A stretch of 64,000 nt of DNA from Mercenaria mercenaria (lineage: Eukaryota; Mollusca; Bivalvia; Venerida; Veneridae), in NCBI RefSeq assembly GCF_021730395.1, contig NC_069363.1, forward strand, positions 44,445,001 through 44,509,000, read 5' to 3'. A program made the translations under genes and the position numbers. The notes under the pieces were generated by a model, which was not told the origin of the DNA, searched no databases, and saw only the letters and a program-made list of their open reading frames with translations. Of this stretch, positions 24,498 through 36,184 are shown one piece after another. Within the stretch, counting starts at the first letter, position 1. Every line of letters starts with the position of its first letter.

Positions 24498-27400
24498 ACA
24501 TGACATGGTATTGGTGTGACGAGATGTAGAAAAAAAACAGTCTACACCCATTGCAGTATTCGTGCATTTATAAGTTAGATACGGTCAAAGACTAGGTACA
24601 TATTATCTTTAACATACAAATATTATCCAAGTTGAAAATTGAAAAAATGCTAAGCTCTCGACATGTTCATATAACTGTCCCCGCCCCCGCCCCCGCCCCC
24701 CACAAAAAAAACCCAGTGACCACACATACCTACTCACATCCCAACATTCTTTGATGAACAACAAAACGTTTAATAAGGCCAATCAATGTAAACTGCTATA
24801 GTAAATGAGCCACTATAAAATCAGAAATTGTGACTCTTTAAGTCAACTCAGAAACATCTTTAAAGTTATTTTGTAAATGAAAAATAAGTTCATCTGTGGT
24901 GATGTTCACTGTAAAAATAGATATCATTTATCTATCAAAATATCGCCTCAATACTTGGAACATGGTTTTTCCTTTTAGATAATTATCATTGCTTGTTACT
25001 GCCAAATGTACTATCATCATCATTCATAATTTACAGCAAGGATTTCATCATTTGTAAAATTTGATTATCATTATTGGTCTTTCGGTATAATGGAGTCCAT
25101 TGAACGTTCCACTTAATACGCTGCTAGGGAACATGTAGGGTGTTATACATTTCTATACCTATCATCAATCCGAGTCTGCTATTTCTGTTTCTGTGTGCGT
25201 TTTATTCTTCCAAAGGTTCTTCTTAATTGGTTTACACTGACAACAGTAGTCCTTAATTGCCACATGTCAGCTGAAAATATCACTCCGTACTTGCGCTTTC
25301 CTCTTTGACTTTGTCTGACGGAACAGGTAGAAGACTCCATGATAGGCAGTTCTTAAAGTCCACTTAAGCCGATCTGTTTGATGCTTATTTCTCTTGTTGC
25401 CCTTCTGTCTGGGAAGGCATTGAGTACATGCGTATATCATTTGTTTAAGTTTGTCCTTATTGGTTTATACTGGAACATTTTTGTAGTTTATCTTTCGTGC
25501 CATTATCATTGAAGTTTATATAACTTAACCGTAGTGGAAGTTGAATGAAGTTTGGCTTTTTGTTTTAACTCTCCGGTGGTGTTTCTGCCACTGACCGCTC
25601 AAAGGCAGTGGGCCACCGTGTGCCTTTACTTGTTTGTCTTGTTATTATTGTCTATTTTTACTTTGTCAATTTATTTCTGTGTTAATATCAATTGTTTCTG
25701 GAGGCTGCGTTTCTTGGAACGTTTCTAGTGAATCTTTGTCTTTGTCTTTGGTGTATGATTTTTCTGAGCCTGCAGAATCATGAAGTTTTATTGAATTTCG
25801 TTCCTTTATAATAGAACTCCACTTAAGACGGTGCCATACTGAGTAAAGGGGGTTGCACTTTTTGTTACCCCTCATGAACAGACTCGGTCAAACATTGTTC
25901 TTCGCTGCGTTTTATTCGTATAAAATTCGTTATATTTGGTTTAGCTTAAGCTTATCTTATGTATAAAAACTAAATTAAGATTGAAATTCTATCATATGCT
26001 TCCGGTAGCTGGGCACTATCTTTCGGAAATCACTAGACAAAAAGAAAAGACTTTTTTTTATTTAGTCTAAAATGTATTTTTTTGTATTTCAAGTCATTTC
26101 CCTGAACTTTATAAGCCACCAAGGGGCAGCAACAGTAATAAAAAATATTGACATAAAAGTATGTGTTATCTCTCTTAGGGACTATTAGCAAATCTAGCGG
26201 AAATATACATAAGAAATATAACAATTATAATAAATTGTCGGATTTCTTTAAAATTTTGGTTTTGGGAACATAGTATCATTACACTGTCAAAATTCGCTAA
26301 TTACTAAAATTAGACTTATAACTTAGGCTTAAGAAAAAAACTTCAATAAGACAATAAAGTCTGAAAAAAGGAGAAATATCTCTGGCAATTTATTATTAGT
26401 TTTACGGCATAAATCGTCAAGTTCAAAAAAATATATTTTCCCCACATTTATGAAATATTATATTTGGCAGCGTTTTAATGCAGCTTGTGTTTTTAACATA
26501 CTCCCTAAACAATAGGACGATTTTTTTTTACGAATTTCGCCGCTTTAAGTTTGTACAATCTTTGATAAAACGACTGATAAAGAAAGAATGTACTATACAT
26601 GTCCTTTTTTAAAATACCAAGATCAGTAATTTGCATGGTGAAAAGCGAGAATGATAAAAAGGCAATGCTTTTATGTCTGTGTATAACAATAAATCGTGCC
26701 ATTTATAGGAATCCTACTGCAAATGTAAAATAAAAAGGTCGCATCGGTATTTACATTTAAAGGATAGTTATTTATACATATCTTGAATTAACCAACGCTT
26801 ACTCTTATATTTATGGAACACCATCCAGGAAAATATTACATCTTCCTTTGTTGCATATCTGTTACTTTGGCAGTTAAAATACACAATTATTTCATTCCCA
26901 CAGGACAATGCCTCTAGTTAATATTCAGTTTGTTTACATCTTGCCTACTTTTTTAGCCTACGATATTCACATTGCTGCACGGACATGCTGCAGTCTGACG
27001 TGCTACATTCGACAAATTGAGGCGGGTATTAGACTAACGAATCGTTCTGTGAAAGAATAAACTTGAGAAGTACTGTGTTCATAAATGTGGAATTGGGTAG
27101 TTCAGGTTCCTGGTGTGACTAGGTAATGGTGATCTATATGGACTAGATTATATTTGATTTTGTAAAAGTACAATCAGAGAAGTTTGTGACGCCTTTGTTG
27201 TAGGGATTACAGTTTTAGAGAATTTATCATGACGCTGCCTGATCATTGTTGTTACGGACAGAACGTGTTGTCGGCCTTTTAATCATTTCAGTCAATTAGA
27301 AAGTTTTACCAAAGATGCCAAACAATTGATCAATATTCTAATGTGGGACGGACGTAGGAGTGTTATAAGCATTTATTTCAATTTTCTTATTGTTTCTCTT

Positions 27401-27906
27401 GACATTTCTCCCGATGAAACGGAGTAAGACTTTTGCTTTGGATGAAATCATGTTGATTTAGATCTCCAAAAGTATTTTGCGGCTACGTAAATTTTTAATT
27501 CAGTACCATGTAGAATGTAGGGGGCAACAAAAGGGTTATTTTCCTAATCATTCACAACACTTTACACTATCTTTGGGCCATTCTATTCCCACTGTTCAAG
27601 CGCTATGTTCATGATTAAAACATGGAAGGCTGAATGACGAGCCCTACAGAAACCCCGGCAATTACAAGTTATTTCCGATTATGCTTAATAGTATATGTAG
27701 GGATACTTGTTACGATTTTGGCATAAATTAATAAAATGGTGTTTATTATCAATTTTAACTAACACAATCATTCACCATGAACCGGATACCTTTGCTGCTA
27801 TGTTGCATACTACTTTAAAGTAATCTGACAGTATGTACATGTACCAGATTCATTTGAAATAATATTCGTTTAATGATGAATGTCTCTATATTACATAACT
27901 TTAAAT
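24498..27906. other. Repeat-rich intergenic DNA, no gene recognised
   Basis: Contains a short C-rich run near 24677-24701. Degenerate dispersed-repeat sequence at 25090-25910 has recurrent ccacttaa and gactcgg motifs and no open frame of note. No exon was supported. Confidence 0.5.
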
Positions 27907-28141
27907 GAGCCGCGTCATGAGAAAACCAACATAATGCGTTTGCGACCAGCATTGATCCAGACCAGCCTGCGCATCCGCGCAGTCTGGTCAGGATCAATGC
28001 TGTTCACTTTCAAAGCCTATTGCAATTAGAGAAACTGTTAGCGAACAGCATGGCTACTGACCAGACTGCGCGGATGCGCATGCTGGTCTGGATCCGTGCT
28101 GGTCGCAAATGCACTATGTTGGTTTTCTCATGGTGCGGCTC
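27907..28141. mobile_element. Palindromic GAGCC MITE, copy 1 (complete)
   Basis: 235-bp near-perfect inverted repeat from GAGCCGCGTCATGAGAAAAC to the complementary end TGGTTTTCTCATGGTGCGGC. Inner arms include GACCAGACTGCGCGGATGCG. It is flanked by AAAT on both sides (27903-27906 and 28142-28145), a 4-bp target duplication. No open frame; it must have been moved by another element's transposase. Confidence 0.9.
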
Positions 28142-28655
28142 AAATACATAAACGATAGAAATAGAAAAGAAATGAGATATATCAGACCGAGCAAATAGGC
28201 CAAATTCGCTTGATCTTAAACGAACGGAGTATGTAAAATTGTCAAATGGTAACGTCAAAATGCATACTGTTGATATAACGAATGCAGCGTAATAACATTG
28301 TAGTATATTTGTAATTTGGAATAACATGTGTAATTTTACGTGAGGGGCTTTCCCTAAATGTAAATGAATAGTACAGAAGATAGAATTTCAAATATGACAA
28401 CTTGGCAGGTACAGACATAAAAGTGTAGATATGTAATAAAGCATGATGTAACATTTGCCTCGATTCTGTTCCAAATATATTGTATTAGTCCACTTTATAA
28501 AAAATATTTTCAGTATAACTGAATGGCAAATATTGCGCTTATCCATATGTCCTTTGCAGTTTGAAGCATGGTATATCTTTTGTTTAAGCTATTTTAAGTA
28601 TTTGATGCAAAAATACAAGGTGTAAAATAAAGCGAAAAAGTTTAAAATCTCATCT
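28142..28655. other. Intergenic DNA between MITE and defensin 3' end
   Basis: Nothing recognisable; the short open frames have no support. Confidence 0.5.
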
Positions 28656-28661
28656 TTTATT
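28656..28661 (-). terminator. Candidate poly(A) signal of the defensin gene
   Basis: AATAAA on the minus strand, about 310 nt after the stop codon. Confidence 0.4.
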
Positions 28662-28973
28662 TTAAAGACTGGTACACAAATGGTTCTTGTCCGGTTGCTT
28701 TTCTTTACTGGATGGTCTGTAAATATATTAATATTTTAACACTATTACGCTCATATTAATATTCAGCTTATCTGGTAAAAAGAAAATTTAATCACGATGT
28801 AAAGAATATCGTCTTTTTTACAAATCACTTGATTGAAGAACGAATACTATATAGTCTTTCATTCCGTTGTTTAATAAGAATTTGCTATAGAAACAGTATA
28901 TTTTATAAATGAGGTATAAAGCACTTCAACCGTTCCAAGACTTTAGCATGAATTATAAAAAAACAGTTACCCA

Positions 28974-30234
28974 CTATTTGCCAGGCGAATAGCAATGACA
29001 ATTGTTGTTCGAGTCACAATATCCGCTATGACTGCCACAGTGCGCTGCACATCCCCTAATGCCGCCGATGCCGCTACATGATAACCGTTTTTCAGCTTCG
29101 AAGAAAAAAAGTAGTTTAATTAAACTATGTGACGAGTCGTGAACAGTTTATCGAAATACTGAGCTATATTTCAAAGAAATACAAATACTATTTATTATTA
29201 AATACATCTAGAACATTATTTTCAGTCTGATAATTTATAGTGTTTGTTTCCAAGTGTATGTGCTGCTGATCATAAAACAATCTGACCGTATGACATTCTA
29301 TAAGATTATCAAAGTCCGTTGTGGGATATTCAATATTTTGGGTTTAAATTTAGCTATTTGATAGGCATTTAGATATGTTTTTTTTTTTAAATAGCACTTA
29401 TATCTGTCCTTATTTTCTTCAACTCTTGTTATAATAGTGTCCTTTTTAGATACGACGACTGTACAAGCTTAACAAAAAATAAAAACACACTAATAACATC
29501 CATCAGCAAACTTTAATTAGACAAAATTAATACGAATTTATCAACATTTAAATAAAAAAACCAGTTTTGAACAAAAGCAAGATTCGATGCAGTTTAAGTG
29601 TTCGATTTGTTTTAGTTTAGGGATGCGCCAAGTACGACTTGGTTAGTTGTTCTGTTAGAGCCATCATTATCTCACCTCCTTTTCTCTGGTAATTGAGCTA
29701 TAATACGACAATTAGAAGCGAAGACAAGATATGATGGCGTTGTGGTACGATGCGAAAACGCGAATCCACGATGAGAAAGCGCAATGGTAATAACGGTTAT
29801 TCGCCTCGTGGTTTCACTTTTTGCATCGTAATATCGCACTATCGTCCCTCCGGCTGAAATGCTTTACTATGAAAGGAAAAGGGTGCGACGTTAACACCAC
29901 TCTTTAACACCGTAATAGCGTAGTTTCGCCCCTACGATGCGAACGCGCGATATTTGTATCGCGAGTTCGCATCGTGCTTTCGCGTTGTCGTGATATAGCG
30001 CCATCGTATTGTACCTTTGCGTCTTCGTGTCATGTTATTGCAATGTCACCCTAATCGGTCTACTGGGCGAAAGGGTGGAACCCTGGTTCTTGAAGTATTT
30101 AATATATTGATATATTGATCGTTTAGTAATGAGTCTCACAATAGGAAAGAACAACTTACGGTTTGCCGCAACCGACCCAACAGCCAGACACACAACCAGT
30201 AGAACCAAACAGAATCTTGCAAACATGTCTGTTC
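28974..30234 (-). CDS. Defensin (CS-alpha-beta antimicrobial peptide), spliced gene
   Basis: Secreted antimicrobial peptide precursor of 62 residues on the minus strand. The signal-peptide exon is 30234-30160 (ATG at 30226-30224, MFARFCLVLLVVCLAVGSVA). The Cys-rich exon is 29095-28974. The splice (AACC|gtaagt to tcgaag|CTGAA) joins in phase and gives ANPEKR, a dibasic Lys-Arg site, then a mature peptide of about 36 residues. Its Cys spacing is C-x8-C-x3-C-x6-C-x5-C-x-C, with CAAHC, SGYC and CHC. CAAHC...GYC...CxC is the signature of arthropod-type invertebrate defensins. Molluscan defensins often have eight Cys; this one has six. A TATA box, a 5' UTR exon and a poly(A) signal fit around it. 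Broken relatives lie at 45843-45900 and 52394-54269. Confidence 0.88.
29740..30040. repeat. Degenerate CG-rich palindromic array in the defensin intron
   Basis: Repeated cgatgcgaa, cgcgat and tcgcatcgt motifs in both orientations, e.g. CGATGCGAACGCGCGAT then GCGAGTTCGCATCG. It resembles a decayed copy of the foldback arrays at 49720-50419. It lies between the signal-peptide and Cys-rich exons. Confidence 0.6.
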
Positions 30235-30379
30235 CTAATGAATATTTTGCAAGAAATAAAAATTGGTTACTGAAAGCAATCATCTAAATTATACTATTAA
30301 CTTCAATAAAGAATAATAATTTTACATGTTAAACAAACATATAAATATATGTCAAGTTTATATATATAAATAAACTTAC

Positions 30380-30408
30380 CTTACTGCAGAAGTCTGTAAG
30401 AAGTATAG
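30380..30408 (-). other. Defensin 5' UTR exon
   Basis: Predicted first, non-coding exon ending TGCAGTAAG|gtaagttta. The start is placed about 30 nt after the TATA box. The next exon begins at 30234 after acceptor attcattag. Confidence 0.6.
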
Positions 30409-30432
30409 ATAAAGTACAGGCTAAGTAACGTC

Positions 30433-30439
30433 TTTTATA
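30433..30439 (-). promoter_or_regulatory. TATA box of the defensin gene
   Basis: TATAAAA on the minus strand within CCTGTATAAAAGACG, about 30 nt upstream of the predicted first exon. Confidence 0.6.
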
Positions 30440-30833
30440 CAGGCACATGATAATATCGTTATCAGTATAGCACGCCTTTGTCACAAGTGTGTCATTTCAA
30501 CGACACATTTCTACATTCTAAAGGCAGATGACACAAAAAACGTCGGTTGTAAATTACTTCAACGCGTACAGAGGAGCACTGCAGACAATGGCAGACAAAA
30601 AAATAAAGCTAGGGCGAATATCGGAAAAGCGGCGGCAAAACCTGTTCAAACAAACGTTGTCAATAATGTTGGCAAAAAAGCGAGAAAATTTAGAACTTCA
30701 GACGAATTTTTATTTGCAAAAATTGGAATGAACTCAGCCTATGGCCGTTGGGGGAGAGTGATTTTTGCAATAAAACGATTGGCTTACTACGAGGGAGGTT
30801 AAAAAATGGCGTAGATTTTTGGTATCAGAAGAC

Positions 30834-31378
30834 GCATATTGTCAAACTCCAACGCAGTGATCTCCCTTGCCGCTTCGCTCATTGATCACTGCCAACACAA
30901 TGTTTTTAGCTAAAATTCAGCTAAGTGGACTTCTTTTAGTTATATGATTATTTAGTTATTTTTTCCCCAATGTTTTCGAAGTTTACAATTCTTTTAGCAC
31001 AGGCGAATGTTCCATAATGAAAACAATAATGATTTTGAATGAAAATAGATATTTATTTACACGACCGGTAAGTATCCTGAAACGAAACTCAAAGTAAACA
31101 AATGAATATGTCAACGTTGATCTTTGACGCGGTTCACTATTATAATGCTGCCATTTGACACAAGCCGAAACAGATGGAGGCGTTTGATTATTTTCCTGTT
31201 GGCCAAGATATGTTATTGTCAAAAGTTTGGTATATCATAATGACATATTAATATATAAGTTAATTTTTTAACCGATCTGACATCACGTGATGAACCATGG
31301 TCACGTGAATGTTGTGTTGGCAGTGATCAATGAGCGAAGCGGCAAGGGAGATCACTGCGTTGGAGTTTGGCATATTGT
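30834..31378. mobile_element. Non-autonomous TIR transposon with 9-bp duplication (MULE-like)
   Basis: The element is 30843-31369 (527 bp). Its 58-bp terminal inverted repeats (30843-30900 and 31312-31369) are perfectly identical, beginning CAAACTCCAACGCAGTGATC. It is flanked by GCATATTGT at 30834-30842 and 31370-31378. A 9-bp duplication is typical of Mutator-like elements. Each TIR holds its own hairpin, GCAGTGATC pairing with GATCACTGC. No transposase is encoded. TIR identity and intact flanks suggest a recent insertion, about 400 bp upstream of the defensin promoter. Confidence 0.92.
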
Positions 31379-32944
31379 GTAAAGAGTAATATGAAATATA
31401 TTTTTGTAATTCGCAATCTTGCTCTTATTCGGTCGTAAATAGGTAGCTTTTTCTATTTTTATATTCTTTGTTTTATCATAGGTTTGCGTATTTGACAATA
31501 TTATTACTTATCAAGTTCTAATATATTCCATTTTCTCTGACATTCCCCTTATATAAGTTTGTTAAAAGAATTCTGTTAGTGGCGTGGAACTGCTCAGCGT
31601 ATTCCACCGCTGTGCTTGAAATATACCAATCAGAACTGTTTTACAATACCTTTTTGACAAAACCATGATTGCAATAATTAAGTGATTTCAGAAGGAGATT
31701 GTTTGTAGGATATAGACTGTCAATTATCATTATTACTTAAGTTCGAGTCAAAAAGGAGATTCTAAGACCTTATTTCAATTATGACAAAAGTAGGTCAGAA
31801 GCTCTGAACTATACAGGCACATAATAGAAAAATAGACATAAAACGCTAATTATATTGTACGAAAATGTTTCAGGCAAAGACTCAACTTCATGGCAGTGTT
31901 TAATTAGATATACCAAAAGTATTGATAAAAAAATATTAAGCAGAGATACGATTCTCTTTGCTTCAAACAGCCTCGCCTCTCGGACCTAATGCAAAGCTAC
32001 TTCCGAAAGACTTGATAAGTAACATTATATTGTACACTGTGCCACCTTGAAACAGAAGCAATATAGCATTAAGTTTCGTTGGATTTCAAAGCAGTTTTGA
32101 TCACGGACCTGTATGACGCTAGTGAAAATTCACATTGTATTTTTGGGTAAAATACTACTAATTTAAAATAGCATTAGCTTGAAACTAGTCATATTGACTA
32201 AATTCATTTCATTTCGGGGTCACCGAGATAAAGATTTGGGTCACAGAAACATTTGAAAGGCAAGTCATGTTCTGTCACAACCTTAAAATAGCTGAACGTT
32301 CGATCAGACGAAGTTTACTTGACACAAAAAAGACGTCCTCTCAATTTTTCAAAACTGATCCATTTACTGGAACTTTATGAGGGAGAAAATACTCCATGGT
32401 AGACGAATCTTTTCTAAGACAGGCCCGATCCAACTACTTATAAAAATATATGAATTAAAATTAACCTTATTTGGCCAAATTGAATTAAAGCTGCATTACA
32501 CCGTGTGCAAAAGAAAAGCATTAACTGAACATGGGGTGTATTTCCATCATTCTAAGTAATAACAAAGCGCACCAGTACTTGAGGTAACCAGAATTTATTT
32601 AACTACACATCTTATAAGGCCACATGTTATTCAAAATGACCAATAAAATTGTTGAAATGTGATCAAACACTCACTTTGTCCGTCCGAGCACAAAATGATT
32701 AACTGTTTTTGTTACACATAGAAGTTACACAAAAATCATATCAGTTTATATCATGCACTCTGCTAATCAAGTTTTACAGTCACATATTAAAATAACGAAT
32801 AATAATCAGTTATTAAATCTCTACAGTGCAATGAAAAAGTTTCAGCCAGTAAAGATTGACCAATCATTCAAATCTATATAAAATTATTAGATGAACAAAG
32901 TTTATATTTCTTTTTAACTTCTTTTTTTAAAATAAATGATACGA
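31379..32944. other. Intergenic DNA with dispersed repeat traces
   Basis: Degenerate repeat sequence at about 32210-32310 (ggtcac motifs), related to 34860-35070. No gene supported. Confidence 0.5.
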
Positions 32945-33075
32945 GGTCCATTCTAAAAATATATACAATCATGCTGGAATGTGGTACACCGTCTATATAC
33001 AGACTTCAAATTTAATCTATCCCTTCAAAGTACTGCCTTTGGCCTCCACGCTCTTCCGCAGCCGAGAAATCTAAG

Positions 33076-33325
33076 TGGTGAACGCTGCAGAGTAGACATT
33101 CCTTGGCATGGCCTTAAAGACGCACCACAAAATAACTCTATTCTGTTGTATTTCCATGATGGTAATTATACATGTTTTGCCTGAAGAAAATGAGAAATAA
33201 TGGTGAACGCTGCAGAGTAGACATTCCTTGGCATGGCCTTAAAGACGCACCACAAAATAACTCTATTCTTTTGTATTTCCATGATGGTAATTATACATGC
33301 TTTGCATGAAGAAAATGAGAAATAA
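33076..33325. repeat. 125-bp tandem duplication inside the mariner relic
   Basis: 33076-33200 and 33201-33325 are nearly identical, starting TGGTGAACGCTGCAGAGTAG. Confidence 0.93.
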
Positions 33326-33705
33326 CCTAGTTACAAATTGACAGTGAAATTTATATAAGGCCAAGACAATGCGTTTAATTTCTAAATATATTATCAAATT
33401 AATGTAGTATTATGTACAGTAATAGGTGAGTTTAGACCCACACTTAAAACTATACTGAAAAAAATGACTAAATAAGATTGCAGATGAAGTTGTGAAAACA
33501 CATTAATTCAGAGAGGGCCTTAATTGTCCAGCTGTCATCTTGTAGAATAGCTGTCTTATACCAGTATTATCAGAATGATCTGCACGTTCATGCGGAAGAA
33601 GAAAGTAGGTCACTAGGTCGTGTTGTGTAACTGAATAATACCACTAAAATTGCTTTATTTGATAAATATTTGCGCTCTGATAGCATCGTTTCCAGCCTTA
33701 GAAAT

Positions 33706-33765
33706 ACAAAACGTACTCCTTGGAATACAAAACGTACTCCTTGGAATACAAAACGTTTTTGAAAC
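33706..33765. repeat. Short 20-bp triplication
   Basis: Unit GGAATACAAAACGTACTCCT in about three copies within the mariner relic. Confidence 0.85.
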
Positions 33766-34260
33766 ATGTAGTTCTCCTGGCAATTACTGCTCTACAGTCA
33801 TCTTTTCGCAGCCGCTTTCTGTTGTCAACGCGACGCTGTGGCTAATAAAACTGTATCCAGGTCTCATCTTCTGTTAGAAACTGTGACATTGTACCATAAT
33901 CTAAATTTGAGAACTTTTTAGCGTTTCTTAAGCATATTTGACCCTCTTGGTCTTTCGCTTCTCAGTTAACATGTGAGACTAACATCGGGTACAAAACTTT
34001 CTTAAACCCAAGTGCTTGGTGAGAATCTCCCCGTTGACTTGCGAAGAAAAGACGCTGTCTCGGACATCGTGTACTTTGCGGTTTCAATAATCCGACGTCT
34101 TACAGCAGCAACGTTCTTTAACGTTATTGCTGTTTTAGGTCTTCCAAAACGAGTCCTGTCGTTAAGGATTGCCTGACCATTTTTTAATTTACGTATCCAC
34201 ATGGACAATTTTCTCTTATACTGCAGACTTCCTAAATGACGATTCAGTTCATTAAGTATA

Positions 34261-36184
34261 TGCCTTACATGTATTCTAAAAGAACAACGTACCTTAATGT
34301 ACGTGTTAATTTCAGATTTTTATTCGATTTTCATAGCTACATGTATTTAGCCTTGTGTATATGACTACACCTGATACAAAACTAAATATCTCAGAAACGG
34401 TACGATAGTTTTCAATTAAACTTTGCAAGATTATAAGAGTCATACACGTACCATCCATGTAAAACATTTTTCTTGCGTGTTTAAGTTCTATGGAAGCGTG
34501 CGATTGTCATTATTTTTAGAAAGTCCCCCGCATTGATGACAGGAAAATAAAACCATTACTTTGTCTAATACTTATGAAGCATATCTATATTATGATAATA
34601 ATATGGTACCGTTTAGCTTCTTCATCTGTACCGTGAACAGATTTTCTTAAAAAAATACCTGTAAATTAAAGCTTTTTAAGTAATGTCCCCGTTATGCTTT
34701 TTTAATGCTAAAGTTGTGGCATAAGTTTTACTTGGCATGACATCAAAAACGTGATGCATTTCTATAACCCAGCACAGTCAATGTCGCAGTGACAGTTGAA
34801 TGGAAAAGCCTGCTCCCTCAAAGCCTTGAGGATATGTGTACTTTAAATCTTCAAAGTCTAACAGTTGATGAATACTATCTATTTTGGGGTCACAGAAAAG
34901 ATAAGGGCAACGAGACGTTTGCAAATAAAATTATAGCTTGCATGCTCAATATATGAAAAATGTCTCCATTCCAAATTTTGGCACTTTGATGGGCATTGAG
35001 ACCGGACGGCAGATAAACTCATTGTACATTTAGGGTCACTGAAACAAAGTTCAAGGTCAAAGGGAATGAAAAAATATAGTTTGCTCTAAAATGTATATGT
35101 TAGCGATGTGGGTATGTTTTCTAAATTTACTTTTAGTCCTTTGAAACCATCAAGTCTTTTCAATATTTTACAGAATTTTGCTAGAAATACTGAAATAAAT
35201 ATGTGGTAAGTACAATAACAATAAACAAGCTTATGCAATGCTATAATAACAGCAGTGTTAAACGAGACGACGAAAGTTCCATACTGCACACTTCTTTTCT
35301 TTGATTTCATTATAAGATATATCGCTTTTTGTCGTTTTGTCTCCATTTCTATCCGTTAGAATCTGTAAAAATAATATTTGTAACAATTCATATACTGTTG
35401 CCTTGAGTTCATGCAGGCCTAAAACATATAGTTTGCTTACCGGTACTATACGTAAGTAAATCATCCAAAGTCAAAGTTAAGTATTATCTTATATGCCATT
35501 TAATATTGATGAACAAATATCTCTCTCGTACTGTTTATTGCTGAGAATTAACAATACGATGTATATATAACCTAGACACACTGCGATTTAAAACGATGCC
35601 ATGATAAAGTATTTATTTTATTGCTAAGTTACAGTACAAACGCATAGTCTGTAATAAGAAAAAACACGTGAATGAAATATTGCGATGCAATACAAATTCC
35701 CCTACTGGATAGCACATAATTTTCTTTACTGCAGAATAACATATTGAACTGATATCTGTCAATGATGTTTAAACAATATTATACTATATATACAAATATA
35801 TTGAATCAAAATTTGCATATGTAAAAACCTACATTTGTTGATTGCTTCATGACATCTATAAATATAAACAAGAGTACCACAATGTCACAATATATACCCG
35901 TCATAGCAAGTTTTTGCACTAGAATCTGTATTTTCATATCGATTTTTTGGCCAATTACAAAAACGTTATGATATAAGTTATTTATAGTAATCACAAAGGA
36001 ATGTTAATCCTTAAAAAAGTCCACACAAAACTCTTTACCAGGTTGAGATAGGTCATGATACACTTAAAAATTGGATATAACATGCATGTTGTACCCCAGA
36101 AAAGTGGTCTCGATTTTTCCCCACGGCCAGTAATAAAAAGTTACAATATAAGCTAAATGTAGTAACAACAAAGGGAAGTAACTC
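34261..36184. other. Intergenic AT-rich DNA
   Basis: Repeat traces at 34860-35070 with ggtcac and aaggtcaaagg motifs. No exon supported. Confidence 0.5.

Larger units (their letters stand above)
32945..34260 (-). mobile_element. Tc1/mariner-family DNA transposon relic
   Basis: At 34208-34002 the minus strand encodes KNGQAILNDRTRFGRPKTA followed by NVAAVRRRI. This is the helix-turn-helix and GRP linker typical of mariner transposases. Weaker downstream matches in other frames include a LLTEEQK-like segment, PGYSF and a C-terminal RLRKSVEAKG at about 33060. Several frame changes and stops and an internal 125-bp duplication show it is dead. An end-like sequence, ACGAGGTCCATTCTAAAAA, lies near 32940; the matching far end was not identified. 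Confidence 0.7.

Noticed and set aside
25090-25910. Possible old retroelement
   Set aside because: Only vague recurrent motifs; no coding remnants or terminal repeats could be shown.
28010-28327. 105-residue minus-strand open frame
   Set aside because: Overlaps the GAGCC palindromic MITE and has no splice or domain support.
30528-30731. 67-residue open frame upstream of the defensin promoter
   Set aside because: No signal peptide, domain or splice context; overlaps a short interspersed repeat shared with the FREM1 3' UTR.
34002-34208. SETMAR-like host gene
   Set aside because: Only the mariner DNA-binding part is intact; downstream frames are disrupted and no SET domain is present.
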